From NCBI RefSeq assembly GCF_029407905.1, contig NC_073639.1, positions 41,867,501 to 41,931,500 of the forward strand: a DNA stretch of 64,000 nucleotides, written 5' to 3'. The DNA is from Bubalus kerabau (Eukaryota; Chordata; Mammalia; Artiodactyla; Bovidae). The notes beneath the pieces were generated by a model, which worked only from the letters and a program-made list of their open reading frames with translations, was not told where the DNA came from and searched no databases. The position numbers were made by a program, and so were the translations under genes. This document shows positions 1 through 10,362 of the stretch, in pieces. How positions within the stretch are numbered: the stretch's first letter is position 1; every line of letters starts with the position of its first letter.

Positions 1-330
1 TATTTTTACCTACATTTCTTTTCTGATAGATTCCTTTTTTATATTTAGTTTTGGTTTCAGCAATCAGTAGGAAATTACTGTTTCTTAATTTGTTCTAGTA
101 ATTCACCCTCTTTGCTATTCTCTGAGTATTTTAGACCTGTGATTTAATGTTTCTTTTAGTTCTGAAAATTTTATTTGTTATGTATTTCAATATTTATTCT
201 ATTATGTATTTTTATATATAGAATCTACTTATGGATTCCAATTATGTGTTACATAAAAAAATCTTAAGGCATTTTATGTGGACCCACAGATCTTAAATGC
301 TATGTTGTATGTTTTTTCTTTATATTTTTC
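1..330 (-). mobile_element. Ancient L1/HAL1-like fragment, antisense (tentative)
   Basis: The T-rich plus strand resembles antisense old L1/HAL1 sequence, especially around 228-320 where 'gattccaattatg' is followed by 'gtggacccacagatc'. It runs off the left edge. Divergence is high and no frame survives. The call rests on recognition only and could be wrong. Confidence 0.35.
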
Positions 331-339
331 AAGTTTGTG

Positions 340-363
340 CATGTGTGTGTGTGTGTGTGTGTG
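340..363. repeat. (TG)n microsatellite
   Basis: About twelve uninterrupted TG units directly to the right of the L1-like fragment. Likely length-polymorphic. Confidence 0.9.
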
Positions 364-1100
364 CTTTAGTTCCAGGGATTTTTACTGATCTGTTCTTACA
401 TTCATTGAATCATTATTGCTGAACTTGGCCCTCTCTGGAATAAAGAAGTCAGTAGCAGTGTGGATGGGATGCAGGAAGTGTTTCTTTTTTTTTTTTTTTT
501 TAACCATTGTTCTGAATTTTAATACCAGAACTGATGTCTTTGTTTCCAAAACATTCCAAAACAAAAAAGCAAATACAGACCATATTCCATTAGTGATATA
601 GCAAAACTGATGAAATATTTTATAACTGAGCTGTTACAACTTCAATGAGAGTGGTTTTAAGATATTTTTATATGTTATTAGACCTGGGACACAAAAACAT
701 TGACTTGAATTACAATTTTAAAACTGAATAATAGTATTAATAATAAAAAAAAAATTACTTATGCTCAGTGGGCTTCAATTTCTCATATCTTTTGTTTTAT
801 AGATTATTATGGTCTCTTAGATCTAATTTAAAATAGAAATAAAACTATGCTGCTGTATGGGTTTTTCCTAACATTTTGGTTTAAAAGATTCTTAGTAGTT
901 ACTCATATTTTTTCATATGACTGACCACTTTATTGATAATGAGAAACAGTTTTTAAGACCTTAATACAGTCTTATTTATATTAAAAAAGCATGACTTCCA
1001 AGTGTCCTAAGGAAATGGAAGCCCACTAATCCTCATCTTTTCACACATCATACAAAAATTAAAAACATATATATGTATATAAATACACAGGGATTTAAAT
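364..1100. other. Gene-free AT-rich stretch
   Basis: No gene, RNA or recognisable repeat. It contains a pure T-run at about 484-502, which makes a chance lysine-rich frame on the minus strand. Confidence 0.6.
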
Positions 1101-1102
1101 TA

Positions 1103-1660
1103 AAGTACTCTTTTTAGCAGGTTTAGATACAGAAAAAAATGAGCAGACAAATACAGAGCTCCCATATGCCCTTTCCCACCCACCCCATTCCCCTGTTTTT
1201 AACATCCTTCACCAATAGTTCACAGTATGATTCACTCTTTGTATTGAACAGTCTACAGTTTTTTGACATATGTACAATGACATGTAGCTACCATTACTGT
1301 GTCATATGGAGTAGTTTTATTGCCCTAAAAATCTGTATTTCATCTGTTCATCACTCCCTTCCCCTGAAGCCCTAGCAACTCCAATTGTTTTACTTTTTCC
1401 AAGTTTTTCCTTTTCCAGAATGTCATATGATTGGAATTATCCAGTATATAGCTTTTTCCGGTTGGCTTCTTTGATTTAACAATAGGCATTTAAGGCCCCC
1501 TCAAGTATTTTCAAATGATAGCTTGTTTTTTTTCACTGCATAATAATTTATTATATGAATATACTACAATATTTTTATTCATTCACCTATTGAAGAACAT
1601 CCGGGTTGCTTCTATGCTTTGACAACCATGATCAAAGCTATTCTAAAAATTTGGATAGAG
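1103..1660 (-). mobile_element. L1M-type LINE-1 3' end, antisense
   Basis: The plus strand reads like the reverse complement of an old mammalian L1 3' region: 'ttgacatatgtacaatgac', 'ccagaatgtcatatgattgg' and 'ttcattcacctattgaag' occur in the expected order. It is diverged and without coding capacity. The 78-codon plus-strand frame at 1139-1375 lies inside it and is spurious. Confidence 0.65.
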
Positions 1661-1983
1661 ATTCGGTGTGAACACAAATTTTAAATTCATGTGGAAAAAT
1701 TCCAAAAATTATGACTGCTAAAATATCTGATAAAAGTATATTTTCTATTTTTCGCCACTGAAAAGGTATAGGAAAATGAATAACCCAGCAATACTGGATA
1801 ACTCTAGTGCCCCAGTTAAACTTTCTAAATAACTATCACAAAAAGGAACCAGAAGATATGATCCACTCTTGGTCTGGTTTAAAATTAACTTGAAATATTT
1901 TATCCAAGAAAATGAAATAAATGTATCAATGACTACTGGTGTCATACCTAAAGCACTCAAAAGTCATGGTATTTGAATATCAC
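1661..1983. other. Gene-free stretch
   Basis: AT-rich sequence between the L1 fragment and a SINE. Nothing recognised. Confidence 0.5.
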
Positions 1984-2218
1984 CAAGAATAACTCATATT
2001 CTCTGGTGATTCTCTGGATTCTCTGGTGGCTCATATGATAAAGAATCCACCTGCAATGCATGATTCCTGGGCTAGGAAGATCTCCTGGAAGAGGACATGG
2101 AAACCCAATCCAGGATTCTTACCTGTAGAATCCCCATGGACAGAGGAGCCTGGTGGGCTACAATCCATTGGGTAACAAAGAGTTGGACGCGAATGACCAA
2201 CTAAGTGCAAGAATAACT
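1984..2218 (+). mobile_element. Bov-tA SINE with 11-bp TSD
   Basis: The head carries 'ggtggctcatatgataaag' and the body 'tggacagaggagcctggtgg', the Bov-tA signature (tRNA-Glu-derived head, BovB-related tail). Direct repeats 'caagaataact' at 1984-1994 and 2208-2218 flank it exactly, so this is a retroposed copy. A short repetition of 'ctctgg' motifs precedes the head. Confidence 0.9.
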
Positions 2219-2690
2219 AATGGATCACATACACCAAGTATCTTAAAATAGACAAATTGTTAATAATAATAATAGAAACAATAATAATAAAAATAATGTA
2301 AAATAAATAATAACAATGTAAAATACCTTGAATCACCTTTGAAAGATGTTAAGGAATTCATTTTTGTTGAATATTTGTTAAAAAAAAGAAAATATTTAAG
2401 AATTTTCTTGCTTTCTCTTTTCGAAATGCAACATTTTTAACCAAATAATAATCAAAAGAGTTTCTTTCTAGATGTTTTTCTAATTTTATAGAATTATAGA
2501 ATATCGGTATTTTCAAATGAATAAAGAAAAAAGAATCCATGGGATAATCATAAATAATGGCTAATATCACACTGACAAAATTAGACATTACTCAATAATA
2601 TCAATAATCGTATAGATAAAAGAAATCTAATCTATCAAGTCTCCAGATAAAACTAGCAATCTTTTTTAAATTACAGGAGACCAAGATAAA
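2219..2690. other. Gene-free AT-rich stretch with (TAA)n-like tract
   Basis: Degenerate TAA/CAATAA units at about 2258-2320. The minus-strand 76-codon frame here is low-complexity and unsupported. Confidence 0.6.
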
Positions 2691-2695
2691 GCCTG

Positions 2696-4571
2696 TTGTT
2701 CAGTCGCTCAATCATGTCCGACTCTCTGTAACCCCATGGACTGCAGCACCCCAGGCTTCCGTGTCCTTCACCACTTGTCTAGACTCATATCTATTTAGTT
2801 GGTGATGCTGTTCAACCATCGCAACCTCTGTCATCTTCTACTCCTACTTCCTTTAATCTTTCCCAGCATCAGGGTCTTTTTCAATGAGTCAGGTGGCCAA
2901 ATACTGAAGCTTCAGTTTCAGCATCAGCCCTTCCAATAAATATTCACGACTGATTTCCTTTAGGATTGACTGGTTTGATCTCTTTGTTGAACTATCAAGA
3001 GTCTTCTCCAACACCCTAGTACAAATGCATCAATTCTTTGACTCTCAGCCTTTTTTAAGGTCCAGCTCTCACCTCTGTACACGACTATTGGAAAAACCAT
3101 AGCTTTGACTAGACGGACCTCTATTGGCTAAATTATATCTCTGCTTTTTAATATGTTGCCTAGGCTGGCCACAGCTTTTCTTCCAAGGAGCAAGCATCTT
3201 TAATTTCAAGGCTGAAGTCACCAATTGCAGTGATGTTGGAATCCAAGATAATAAAGTCTTTCAATGTTTCCATTGTTTTCCCATCTATTTGCCATGAAGT
3301 AATGAGACTGGATGTCATGATCTTTGTTTTTTGAATGTTGAGTTTAAGCCACCTTTTTCAATCTCCTCTTTCACTTTCATCAAGAGGCTCTTCAGTTCCT
3401 CTTCGCTTTCTGCCATAAGGATGGTGTCATCTGCATATCTGAGGTTATTGATATTTCCCCCAGCAATCTTGATTCCACCTTGTACTTCATTCAGCCTGGT
3501 ATTTTGTATGATGCACTCTGCATATAAGTTAAATAATCAGGGTGATAGTATACAGTCTTGATGTATTTCTTTCCCAATTAGAAACCATTGTGTTGTTCTA
3601 TGTCCAGTTCTGACTGTTGCTTTTTGACCTGCATACTGATTTCTCAGGAGCCAGGTAAGGTAGTCTGCTATTCCCATCTCTTTAAGAATTTTCCACAGTT
3701 TCTTGTGATCCACACAGTCAAAGGCTTTGGCATAGTCAATAAAGTAGAAATAGATGTTTTTCTGGAACTCTCTTGCTTTTTCCATGATCCAGCAGATGTT
3801 GGCAATTTGATCTCTGGTTCATCTGCCTATTCTCAACCCAGCTTGAACATCTGGTAATTCTAGCTTCATGTACTGGTGAAGTCTCACTTGGAGGGAGAAT
3901 TTTGATCATTACTTTGCAAGTGAGATGAGTGAATTTGTGAGGTAGTTTGAACATTCTTTGGCATTGCTTTTCTTTGGGATTGGAATGAAAACTGACCTTT
4001 TCCAGTCCTCTGGCCACTGATGAGTTTTCCAAATTTTTTGGCATATTGAGTGCAGCACTTTTACAGCATCACCTTTTAGGATTTGAAATAGCTCAACTGG
4101 GATCCCATCACCTCCACTAGCTTTGTTCATAGTGATACTTCCTAAAGCCCATTTGACTTCACACTACAGAATGTCTGGCTCTAGGTGAGTGATCATACCA
4201 TCATGGTTACCTGAGTCATTAAGAACTTTTTTGTATAGTTCTTCTGTGTATTCTTGCCACTTCTTCTTAATATCTTCTGTGTCTGTTAAGTCCATACACT
4301 TTCTGCCCTTTATTGTGTCCATCTTTGCATGAAATGTTTCTTTGGTGTATCTAACTTTCTTGAAGAGATTTTTACTCTTTCCCATTGTATTATTTTCCTC
4401 TACTTCTTTGCATTGGTCACTTATGGAAGCTTTTTTATATCTTCTTGCTATTCTTTGGAACTCCACATTCAGATGGATATATCTTTCCTTTTCTCCTTTA
4501 CTTTTCATTTCTCTTATTATCTCAGCTATTTGTAAGGCCTCCTCAGACAACCATTCTGCCTTTTTTCATTT
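2696..4571 (-). mobile_element. BovB (RTE) LINE, 5'-truncated, minus strand
   Basis: Reading the minus strand from 4571 down to 2696 gives the connector, RT and C-terminal parts of the BovB ORF and its 3' end. Recognisable pieces are the linker (about 4164-4550), the NKASGGDGIPVELFQ block (about 4130-4085) and the RT palm stretch DYAKAFDCVDH (about 3740-3700). The frame is split into three by shifts and stops, so it is dead. The 3' end lies at 2696, where the plus strand begins 'ttgttcagtcgctcaatc'. The 5' end is truncated in the linker and abuts the T-tail of the next SINE. Inactivating changes are mostly CpG decay and small indels. With the full-length copy to its right it forms a head-to-head pair. 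Confidence 0.93.
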
Positions 4572-4746
4572 ATTTTTCTTTCTTTCTTTCTTTTTTTTTT
4601 TTTTTTTGTTGTTATGGTGGTGGTTTATTTGCTAAGTCATGTCCAACTCTTGCAACCCCATGGACTGTGGCCTGCCAGTCTCCTCTGTCCATGGGATTCT
4701 CCCAGCAAGAATACTGTAGTGGGTTGCCATTTCCTTCTCTATTGTT
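4572..4746 (-). mobile_element. Bov-tA SINE, antisense, with long A-tail
   Basis: The T/C-rich tract at 4572-4606 is the reverse complement of an A-rich tail. 'tggtggtttatttgctaagtc' and 'cccatggactgtggcctgc' are antisense SINE body. It is 5'-truncated near 4745, losing the tRNA-like head. It sits exactly at the 5' end of the preceding BovB. Confidence 0.85.
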
Positions 4747-4747
4747 A

Positions 4748-5106
4748 TAGGGATACATAATATCTTTTTTATTTATTTTTATCTGTACTGTGTCGTTGTT
4801 GCTGTGTGGAGTTTTCTCTAGTTATGACAAGCAAGGGTTACCCTTCATTGCTGAGCTGGGCTTCTCATTGTGGTGACTTCTCTTGTTACAGAGGATGGGC
4901 TCTAGGGCTTGTGAGCTCAGTAGTTACAGCACGTGGGCTCAGTAGTTGTGGCTCCTGGGCTTTAGAACGCAGGCTCAATAATTGTGTCACACTGGTTTCA
5001 CTGCTCTGTGACATGTAGAGTCTTCCTAGCTCAGGGATCAAACCTGTGTCTGCTGAATTGACAGGTAGATTCTTTTGAGCCACCAGGGAAGCCCTAGGGA
5101 TATATA
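4748..5106 (-). mobile_element. CHR-type SINE (CHR-2-like), antisense, with TSD
   Basis: The antisense sequence carries 'gctcagtagttgtggctcc', 'cagggatcaaacctgtgtc' and 'gccaccagggaagccct', the layout of cetartiodactyl CHR-2 SINEs. Imperfect 12-bp direct repeats, 'tagggatacata' at 4748-4759 and 'tagggatatata' at 5095-5106, flank it (11/12 match). The pol III B box (reverse complement near 5035) is decayed. Confidence 0.8.
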
Positions 5107-5277
5107 GCGTCTTGCAAGAATTATCACTTTAGCAATTCATCTTATCTTTTTGGGGTATTATTTTAAAAGTTGTCTGACATTGTTCAGAGGGCACAGGAGG
5201 GCCTAGAGGAGCTATCCCACGTTGAAGGTGAGGAAGGGAGGTGGTGAGGAAATACCCCTCGTCCAAGGTAAGGAGCA

Positions 5278-6264
5278 ATGGCTGCTCTTTACTGGAGCAG
5301 CCATGAAGAGATACCCCATGCCCAAGGTAAGAGAAACCCAACTAAGACAGTAGATGTTGCAAGAGGGCATCAGAGGGCAAACACACTGAAACCATACTCA
5401 CAGAACACTAGTCAATCTAATCACACTAGGACCACAGCCTTGTCTAACTCAATGAAACTAAGCCATGCCCGTGGGGCAACCCAAGATGGCCGGGTCATGG
5501 TGGAGAGATCTGACAGAATGTGGTCCACTGGAGAAGGGAATGGCAAACCACTTCAGTATTCTTGCCTTGAGAACCCCATGAACAGTACGAAAAGGCAAAA
5601 TGATAGGATACTAAAAGAGAAACTCCCCAGGTCAGTAGGTGCCCAATATGCTACTGGAGATCAGTGGAGAAATAACTCCAGAAATAATAAAGGGATGGAG
5701 CTAAATCAAAAACAATACCCAGTTGTGGATGTGACTGGTGATAGAAGCAAGGTCTGATGCTGTAAAGAGCAATATTGCATAGGAACCTGGAACGTCAGGT
5801 CCATGAATCAAGGCAAATTGGAAGCAGTCAAACAGGAGATGGCAAGAGTGAATGTCGACATTCTAGGAATCAGTGAACTGAAATGGACTGGAAAGGGTGA
5901 ATTTAACTCAGATGACCATTATATCTACTACTGCGGGCAGGAATCCCTCAGAAGAAATGGAGTGGCCATTATGGTCAACAAAAGAGTCCAAAATGCAGTA
6001 CTTGGATGCAATCTCAAAAACGACAGAATGATCTCTGTTCGTTTCCAAGGCAAACCATTCAATATCACAGTAATCCAAGTCTATGCCCCAACCAGTAACG
6101 CTGAAGAAGCTGAAGTTGAACAGTTCTATGAAGACCTACAAGACCTTTTAGAACTAACACCCAAAAAAAGATGTCCTTTTCATTATAGGGGACTGGAATG
6201 CAAAAGTAGGAAGTCAAGAAACATCTGGAGTAACAGGCAAATTTGGCCTTGGAATATGGAATAA
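5278..6264 (+). pseudogene. BovB ORF, N-terminal region and APE-like endonuclease
   Basis: One frame runs from the ATG at 5278 to 6264, broken once by a TGA at 5755-5757, where other BovB copies suggest an original CGA. The endonuclease begins with GTWNVRS (5782-5802). The metal-binding glutamate lies in ISELKW (codon 5875-5877), and the ITVIQVYAPTSNAEEAE block follows. At 6163-6169 a run of seven A shifts the frame; the copy near 28.7 kb has six A here and stays open into GDWNA. Downstream of the shift the correct frame still encodes DWNA and the SDH motif (6467-6475) but has two TAA codons, at 6272-6274 and 6293-6295, each one change from CAA. So the endonuclease is complete in content but cannot be translated as one protein. 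Confidence 0.9.
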
Positions 6265-6295
6265 CGCAGGGTAAAGACTAATAGAGTTTTGCTAA

Positions 6296-8074
6296 GAAAA
6301 TGCACTGGCCATAACAAACACCCTCTTCCAACAACACAAGAGAAGACTCTGTACATGGACATCACCAGATGGTCAACACCGAAATCAGATTGATTATATT
6401 CTTTGCAGCCAAAGATGGAGAAGCTCTATAGAGTCAGCAAAAACAAGGCCAGGAGCTAACTGTGGCTCAGACCATGAACTCCTTATTGCCAAATTCAGAC
6501 TTAAATTGAAGAAAGTAGGGAAAACCACTAGACCATTCAGGTATGACCTAAATCAAATCCCTTATGCTTATACAGTGGAAGTGAGAAATAGATTTAAGGG
6601 CCTAGATCTGATAGATAGAGTGCCTGATGAGCTATGGAATGAGGTTCGTGACATTGTACAGGAGATAGGGATGAAGACGATCCACATGGAAAAGAAATGC
6701 AAAAAAGCAAAATGGCTGTCTGGGGAGGCCTTACAAATAGCTGTGAAAAGAAGAGAAGCCAAAAGCAAAGGAGAAAAAGAAAGATATAAGCATCTGAATG
6801 CAGAGTTCCAAAGAATAGCAAGAAGAGATAAGAAAGCCTTCCTCAGCGATCAATGCAAAGAAATAAAGGAAAACAACAGAATGGGAAAGACTAGGGATCT
6901 CTTCAAGAAAATCAGAGATACGAAAGGAACATTTTATGCAAAGATGGGCTTGATAAAGGACAGAAATGGTATGGACCTAACAGAAGCAGAAGATATTAAG
7001 AAGAGGTGGCAAGAATACACAGAAGAACTGTACAAAAAAGATCTTCATGACCCAGATGATCATGATGGTGTGATCACTGACCTAGAGCCAGACATCCTGG
7101 AATGTGAAGTCCAATGGGCCTCAGAAAGCATCACTATGAACAAAGCTAGTGGAGGTGATGGCATTCCAGTTGAGCTATTTCAAATCCTGGAAGATGATGC
7201 TGTGAAAGTGCTGCATTCAATATGCCAGCAAATTTGGAAAACTCAGCAGTGGCCACAGGACTGGAAATGGTCAGTTTTCATTCCAATCCCAAAGAAAGGC
7301 AATGCCAAAGAATGCTCAAACTACCGCACAATTGCACTCATCTCACATGCTAGTAAAGTAAAGCTCAAAATTCTCCAAGCCAGGCCTCAGCAATATGTGA
7401 ACCGTGAACTTCCTGATGTTCAAGCTGGTTTTAGAAAAGGCAGAGGAACCAGAGATGAAATTGCCGACATCCGCTGGATCATGGAAAAAGCAAGAGAGTT
7501 CCAGAAAAACATGTATTTCTGCTTTATTGACTATGCCAAAACCTTTGACTGTGTGGATCACAATATACTGTGGAAAATTCTGAAAGAGATGGGAATACCA
7601 GACCACCTAATCTGCCTCTTGAGAAATTTGTATGCAGGTCAGGAAGCAACAGTTAGAACTGGACATGGAACAACTGACTGGTTCCAAATAGGAAAAGGAG
7701 TACGTCAAGGCTGTATATTGTCACCCTGCTTAGTTAACTTATATGCAGAGTACATCATGAGAAATGCTGGACTGGAAGAAACACAAACTGGAATCAAGAT
7801 TGCCGGGAGAAATATCAATAACCTCAGATATGCAGATGACACCACCCTTATGGCAGAAAGTGAAGAGGAACTCAAAAGCCTCTTGATGAAAGTGAAAGTG
7901 GAGACTGAAGAAGTTGGCTTAAAGCTCAACATTCAGAAAACGAAGATCATGGCATCCAGTCCCATCACCTCATGGGAAATAGATGGGGAAACAGTGGAAA
8001 CAGTGTCTGACTTTATTTTTTTGGGCTCCAAAATCACTGCTGATGGTGACTGCAGCCATGAAAGAAAAAGATGA
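6296..8074 (+). pseudogene. BovB ORF, linker and reverse transcriptase (long open frame)
   Basis: The frame is open from just after the TAA at 6293 to the TGA at 8072-8074; its first long ATG ORF (6506-8074) has 522 codons. It holds the linker with a lysine-rich stretch (about 6690-6830), NKASGGDGIPVELFQ (about 7138-7182), AGFRKGRGTRDE (about 7425-7460), palm motif A with FIDYAKTFDCVDH (7523-7561), QGCILSP (about 7706-7726) and the catalytic YADD box (7829-7840). The family uses these residues for metal-dependent DNA synthesis, and all the key ones are present. The C-terminus is cut off by TGA where related copies have TGC. Another TGA (8252-8254, from TGG) and a one-base deletion near 8300 follow. 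It is not a host gene. Confidence 0.92.
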
Positions 8075-8403
8075 TTACTCCTTGGAAGGAAAATTATGAC
8101 CAACCTAGATAGCATATTAAAAAGCAGAGACATCACTTTGCCAACAAAGGTCCTTCTAGTCAAGGCTATCGTTTTTCCTGTGGTCATGTATGGATGCGAG
8201 AGTTGGACTGTGAAGAAGGCTGAGTGCCGAAGAATTGATGCTTTTGAATTGTGATGTTGGAGAAGACTCTTGAGAGTCCCTTGGACTGCAAGGAAATCTA
8301 CCAGACCATTCTGAAGGAGATAAGCCCTGGGATTTCTTTGGAAGGAATGATGCTAAAGCTGAAACTCCAGTACTTTGGCCACCTCATGTGAAGAGTTGAC
8401 TCA

Positions 8404-8589
8404 TTGGCAAAGACTCTGATGCTGGGAGGGATTGGGGGCAGGAGGAGAAGGGGACGACAGAGGATGAGATGGCTGGATGGCATCACTGACTTGATGGACG
8501 TGAGTCTGAGCGAACTCCGGGAGTTTGTGATGAACAGGGAGGCCTGGCGTGCTGCGATTCATGGGGTCGCAAAGAGTCAGGCATGACTG
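8404..8589 (+). pseudogene. BovB ORF, C-terminal end
   Basis: A 60-codon frame with the arginine-rich GRRRRGRQRMRWLDGI stretch and EAWRAAIHGVAKS, the conserved BovB C-terminus. It is displaced by one frame from the RT segment, consistent with the small deletion near 8300. The same coding sequence forms the tail shared with Bov-tA SINEs. Confidence 0.85.
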
Positions 8590-8821
8590 AGCAACTGATC
8601 TGATCTGATCTGAACATTGTTAGTTTTGAAATTTTTTGCTTTTGAAGATTACATCACTTACACAAATTGTACATGTGACATCTAATTTGTGGACACCGTC
8701 ATTTTACTGATAATATGGAATCCAAAAGATGCAAATCTTCTGAAGAAGCATCATCATGGCTGTTGTAATAGATCAAATGACTGCAGCAGTAAGTCCTAAA
8801 TTTAAAAAAGTGAGTGAACAG

Positions 8822-8899
8822 CTACCCACTCCATTACTCCAGTGTGGAGAATTCAATGGACTGTATCAAACAGTCAGACATGACTAAGTGACTTTCACT
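8822..8899 (+). mobile_element. Bov-tA SINE remnant
   Basis: 'ctacccactccattactcc' through 'cagacatgactaagtgac' matches the 3' half of Bov-tA. The head is missing and the copy is degenerate. Confidence 0.7.
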
Positions 8900-9060
8900 T
8901 ATTTTTATTTTAGTGATAATATGAACATAAATTTTAGTGGAACACAGCATCATGTATACATAATATTCTAACCAAATTAAAAATATACTGGTTCTTAGAA
9001 TTGTTTGTGGTACACAGATATTTGAAGTACATTAAAACTATACCTGACAATCAAATACAA

Positions 9061-9115
9061 CATTTTGATATATGGCAAAACTAATACAATTATGTAAAGT
9101 TTAAAAAAAAAAAAA
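9061..9115 (+). mobile_element. Ultra-short L1-BT 3' end
   Basis: Only the last ~45 bp of the bovine-type L1 3'UTR, 'ggcaaaactaatacaatta' then 'tgtaaagttt', followed by a 13-bp A-tail. No clear TSD. Confidence 0.75.
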
Positions 9116-9216
9116 CTTATGGAGAAAGATTATCAAATTTTTTACATATATAAACAATAAGATACCAGGATCAAAACATTTTTGCAATGAAACCAACGTT
9201 GAATAAAGATATATTT

Positions 9217-9438
9217 ATATATGTATTTTGGGCTTCCAGATGTCTCAACAGTCAGGAATCATCTGAGATGCCTGGGTTTGATCCCTGGGTCAGGAAGATC
9301 TCCTAGAGTACAAAAAGGCAACAAGTTCCAGTATTTTTGCCTTGAAAATTCCATGGATAAAGGATCCTAGTGGGTTACAGTCCATGGGGTTTTAAAGACT
9401 CTGACACGACTGAGCATGCGTGCTTGTGATATATGTAT
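9217..9438 (+). mobile_element. Bov-tA SINE with 10-bp TSD
   Basis: Head 'gggcttccagatgtctcaac', B-box region 'gggtttgatccctgg' and tail 'gacacgactgagcatgcg'. The direct repeat 'atatatgtat' occurs at 9217-9226 and 9429-9438. Moderately diverged. Confidence 0.88.
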
Positions 9439-9561
9439 CTCAAGCAGAATTTTATACATACTGTATCTTACCAGGTATCAATCAAATTAAGAAATGTTAG
9501 AATTGTTGTTTCTTAAAATCCTCAATTTTTAAACAAACCTATGCATCCTAAAAAGTTTTTT

Positions 9562-9832
9562 AAAAAGCTACTATTTGAGAGAATGACATTGAAACATGTA
9601 TAATATCATGTATGAAACGAGTCGCCAGTCCAGGTTCGATGCATGATACTGGATGCTTGGGGCTGGTGCACTGGGACGACCCAGAGAGATGGTATGGGGA
9701 GGGAGGAGGGAGGAGGGTTCAGGATGGGGAACACATGTATACCTGTGGCGGATTCATTTCAATATTTGGCAAAACCAATACAATATTGTAAATTTTAAAA
9801 ATAAAATAAAATTTTAAAAAAAGCTACTATTT
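9562..9832 (+). mobile_element. L1-BT 3' end with 15-bp TSD
   Basis: A 5'-truncated L1 of about 241 bp contains 'gaaacgagtcgccagtccag', the G-rich 'gggagggaggagggaggagg' and the terminal 'ggcaaaaccaatacaatatt', then an A-rich tail. Perfect repeats 'aaaaagctactattt' at 9562-9576 and 9818-9832 prove target-primed insertion by L1 machinery. Confidence 0.93.
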
Positions 9833-10037
9833 TTTAAAGCTCCTATTTGTTGCATTACAAAAATCAATTGAAAAATATTAGAGTATTCAACAAATGGGAT
9901 GTCAAAGATTAAGATTTTAGCATCTTTATTTAACAGACAATTATTTGAAAAAAGTTATAAAAATATGAAAATTGAATTATGGTTCTTTAAATGCAAGTTC
10001 TTTAAGAGGAAGAAAATACAGAAAATAAAATAAAAAT

Positions 10038-10135
10038 GGGGGATTTCACAGTGGTTAAAATCTTGTGCTTCCCTTGATGGATTTGATCCTGTTTGGGGAA
10101 TTAACATCCTGTATGCTGCACAGCGTAACCCCTAC

Positions 10136-10140
<5 letters not shown>
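10038..10140 (+). mobile_element. CHR-1-like SINE, sense
   Basis: The order 'ttcacagtggttaaaatctt', 'ttgatcctgtttggggaatt', 'gtatgctgcacagcg' follows the cetartiodactyl CHR-1 SINE consensus as I know it. It runs straight into a TA microsatellite in place of an A-tail. Confidence 0.75.

Positions 10141-10181
<41 letters not shown>
10141..10181. repeat. (TA)n microsatellite
   Basis: About twenty pure TA units, abutting the 3' end of the CHR SINE. Likely grown from its tail. Confidence 0.95.
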
Positions 10182-10184
<3 letters not shown>

Positions 10185-10362
10185 GATTATCTTCAAGATA
10201 CATTTTTCAATTCCATAATTGTTCCTTAAAGTATCTTAAGTTGTAGAAAGAATCTACTGATGGAACTTGTGCTTTTAATTGTATTTAAATGTGCAAACTT
10301 AGCAGAATGGAATGAAATTCAGAAACTTAAGATGCCTCATCATTCCAATTCAAAGATCAACT

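Larger units (their letters stand above)
5177..8621 (+). mobile_element. Full-length BovB LINE with 8-bp TSD
   Basis: The 3,429-bp body (5185-8613) starts with 'cagagggcacaggagggcc', the BovB 5' end, and finishes with the tetranucleotide-style tail 'ctgatctgatctga'. The direct repeat 'acattgtt' at 5177-5184 and 8614-8621 marks the target duplication. The order is 5'UTR/N-terminal region, APE-like endonuclease, linker, reverse transcriptase, C-terminal region and 3' tail. BovB is the autonomous RTE LINE of ruminants, also known from squamates. Its protein nicks DNA and reverse-transcribes element RNA in place. The copy is inactivated by a few changes (see pseudogene entries). It is by far the most complete element here. 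Confidence 0.95.

Noticed and set aside
4329..4750. Overlapping Phe-rich plus-strand frames up to 121 codons
   Set aside because: Antisense of the BovB linker plus the SINE T-tract.
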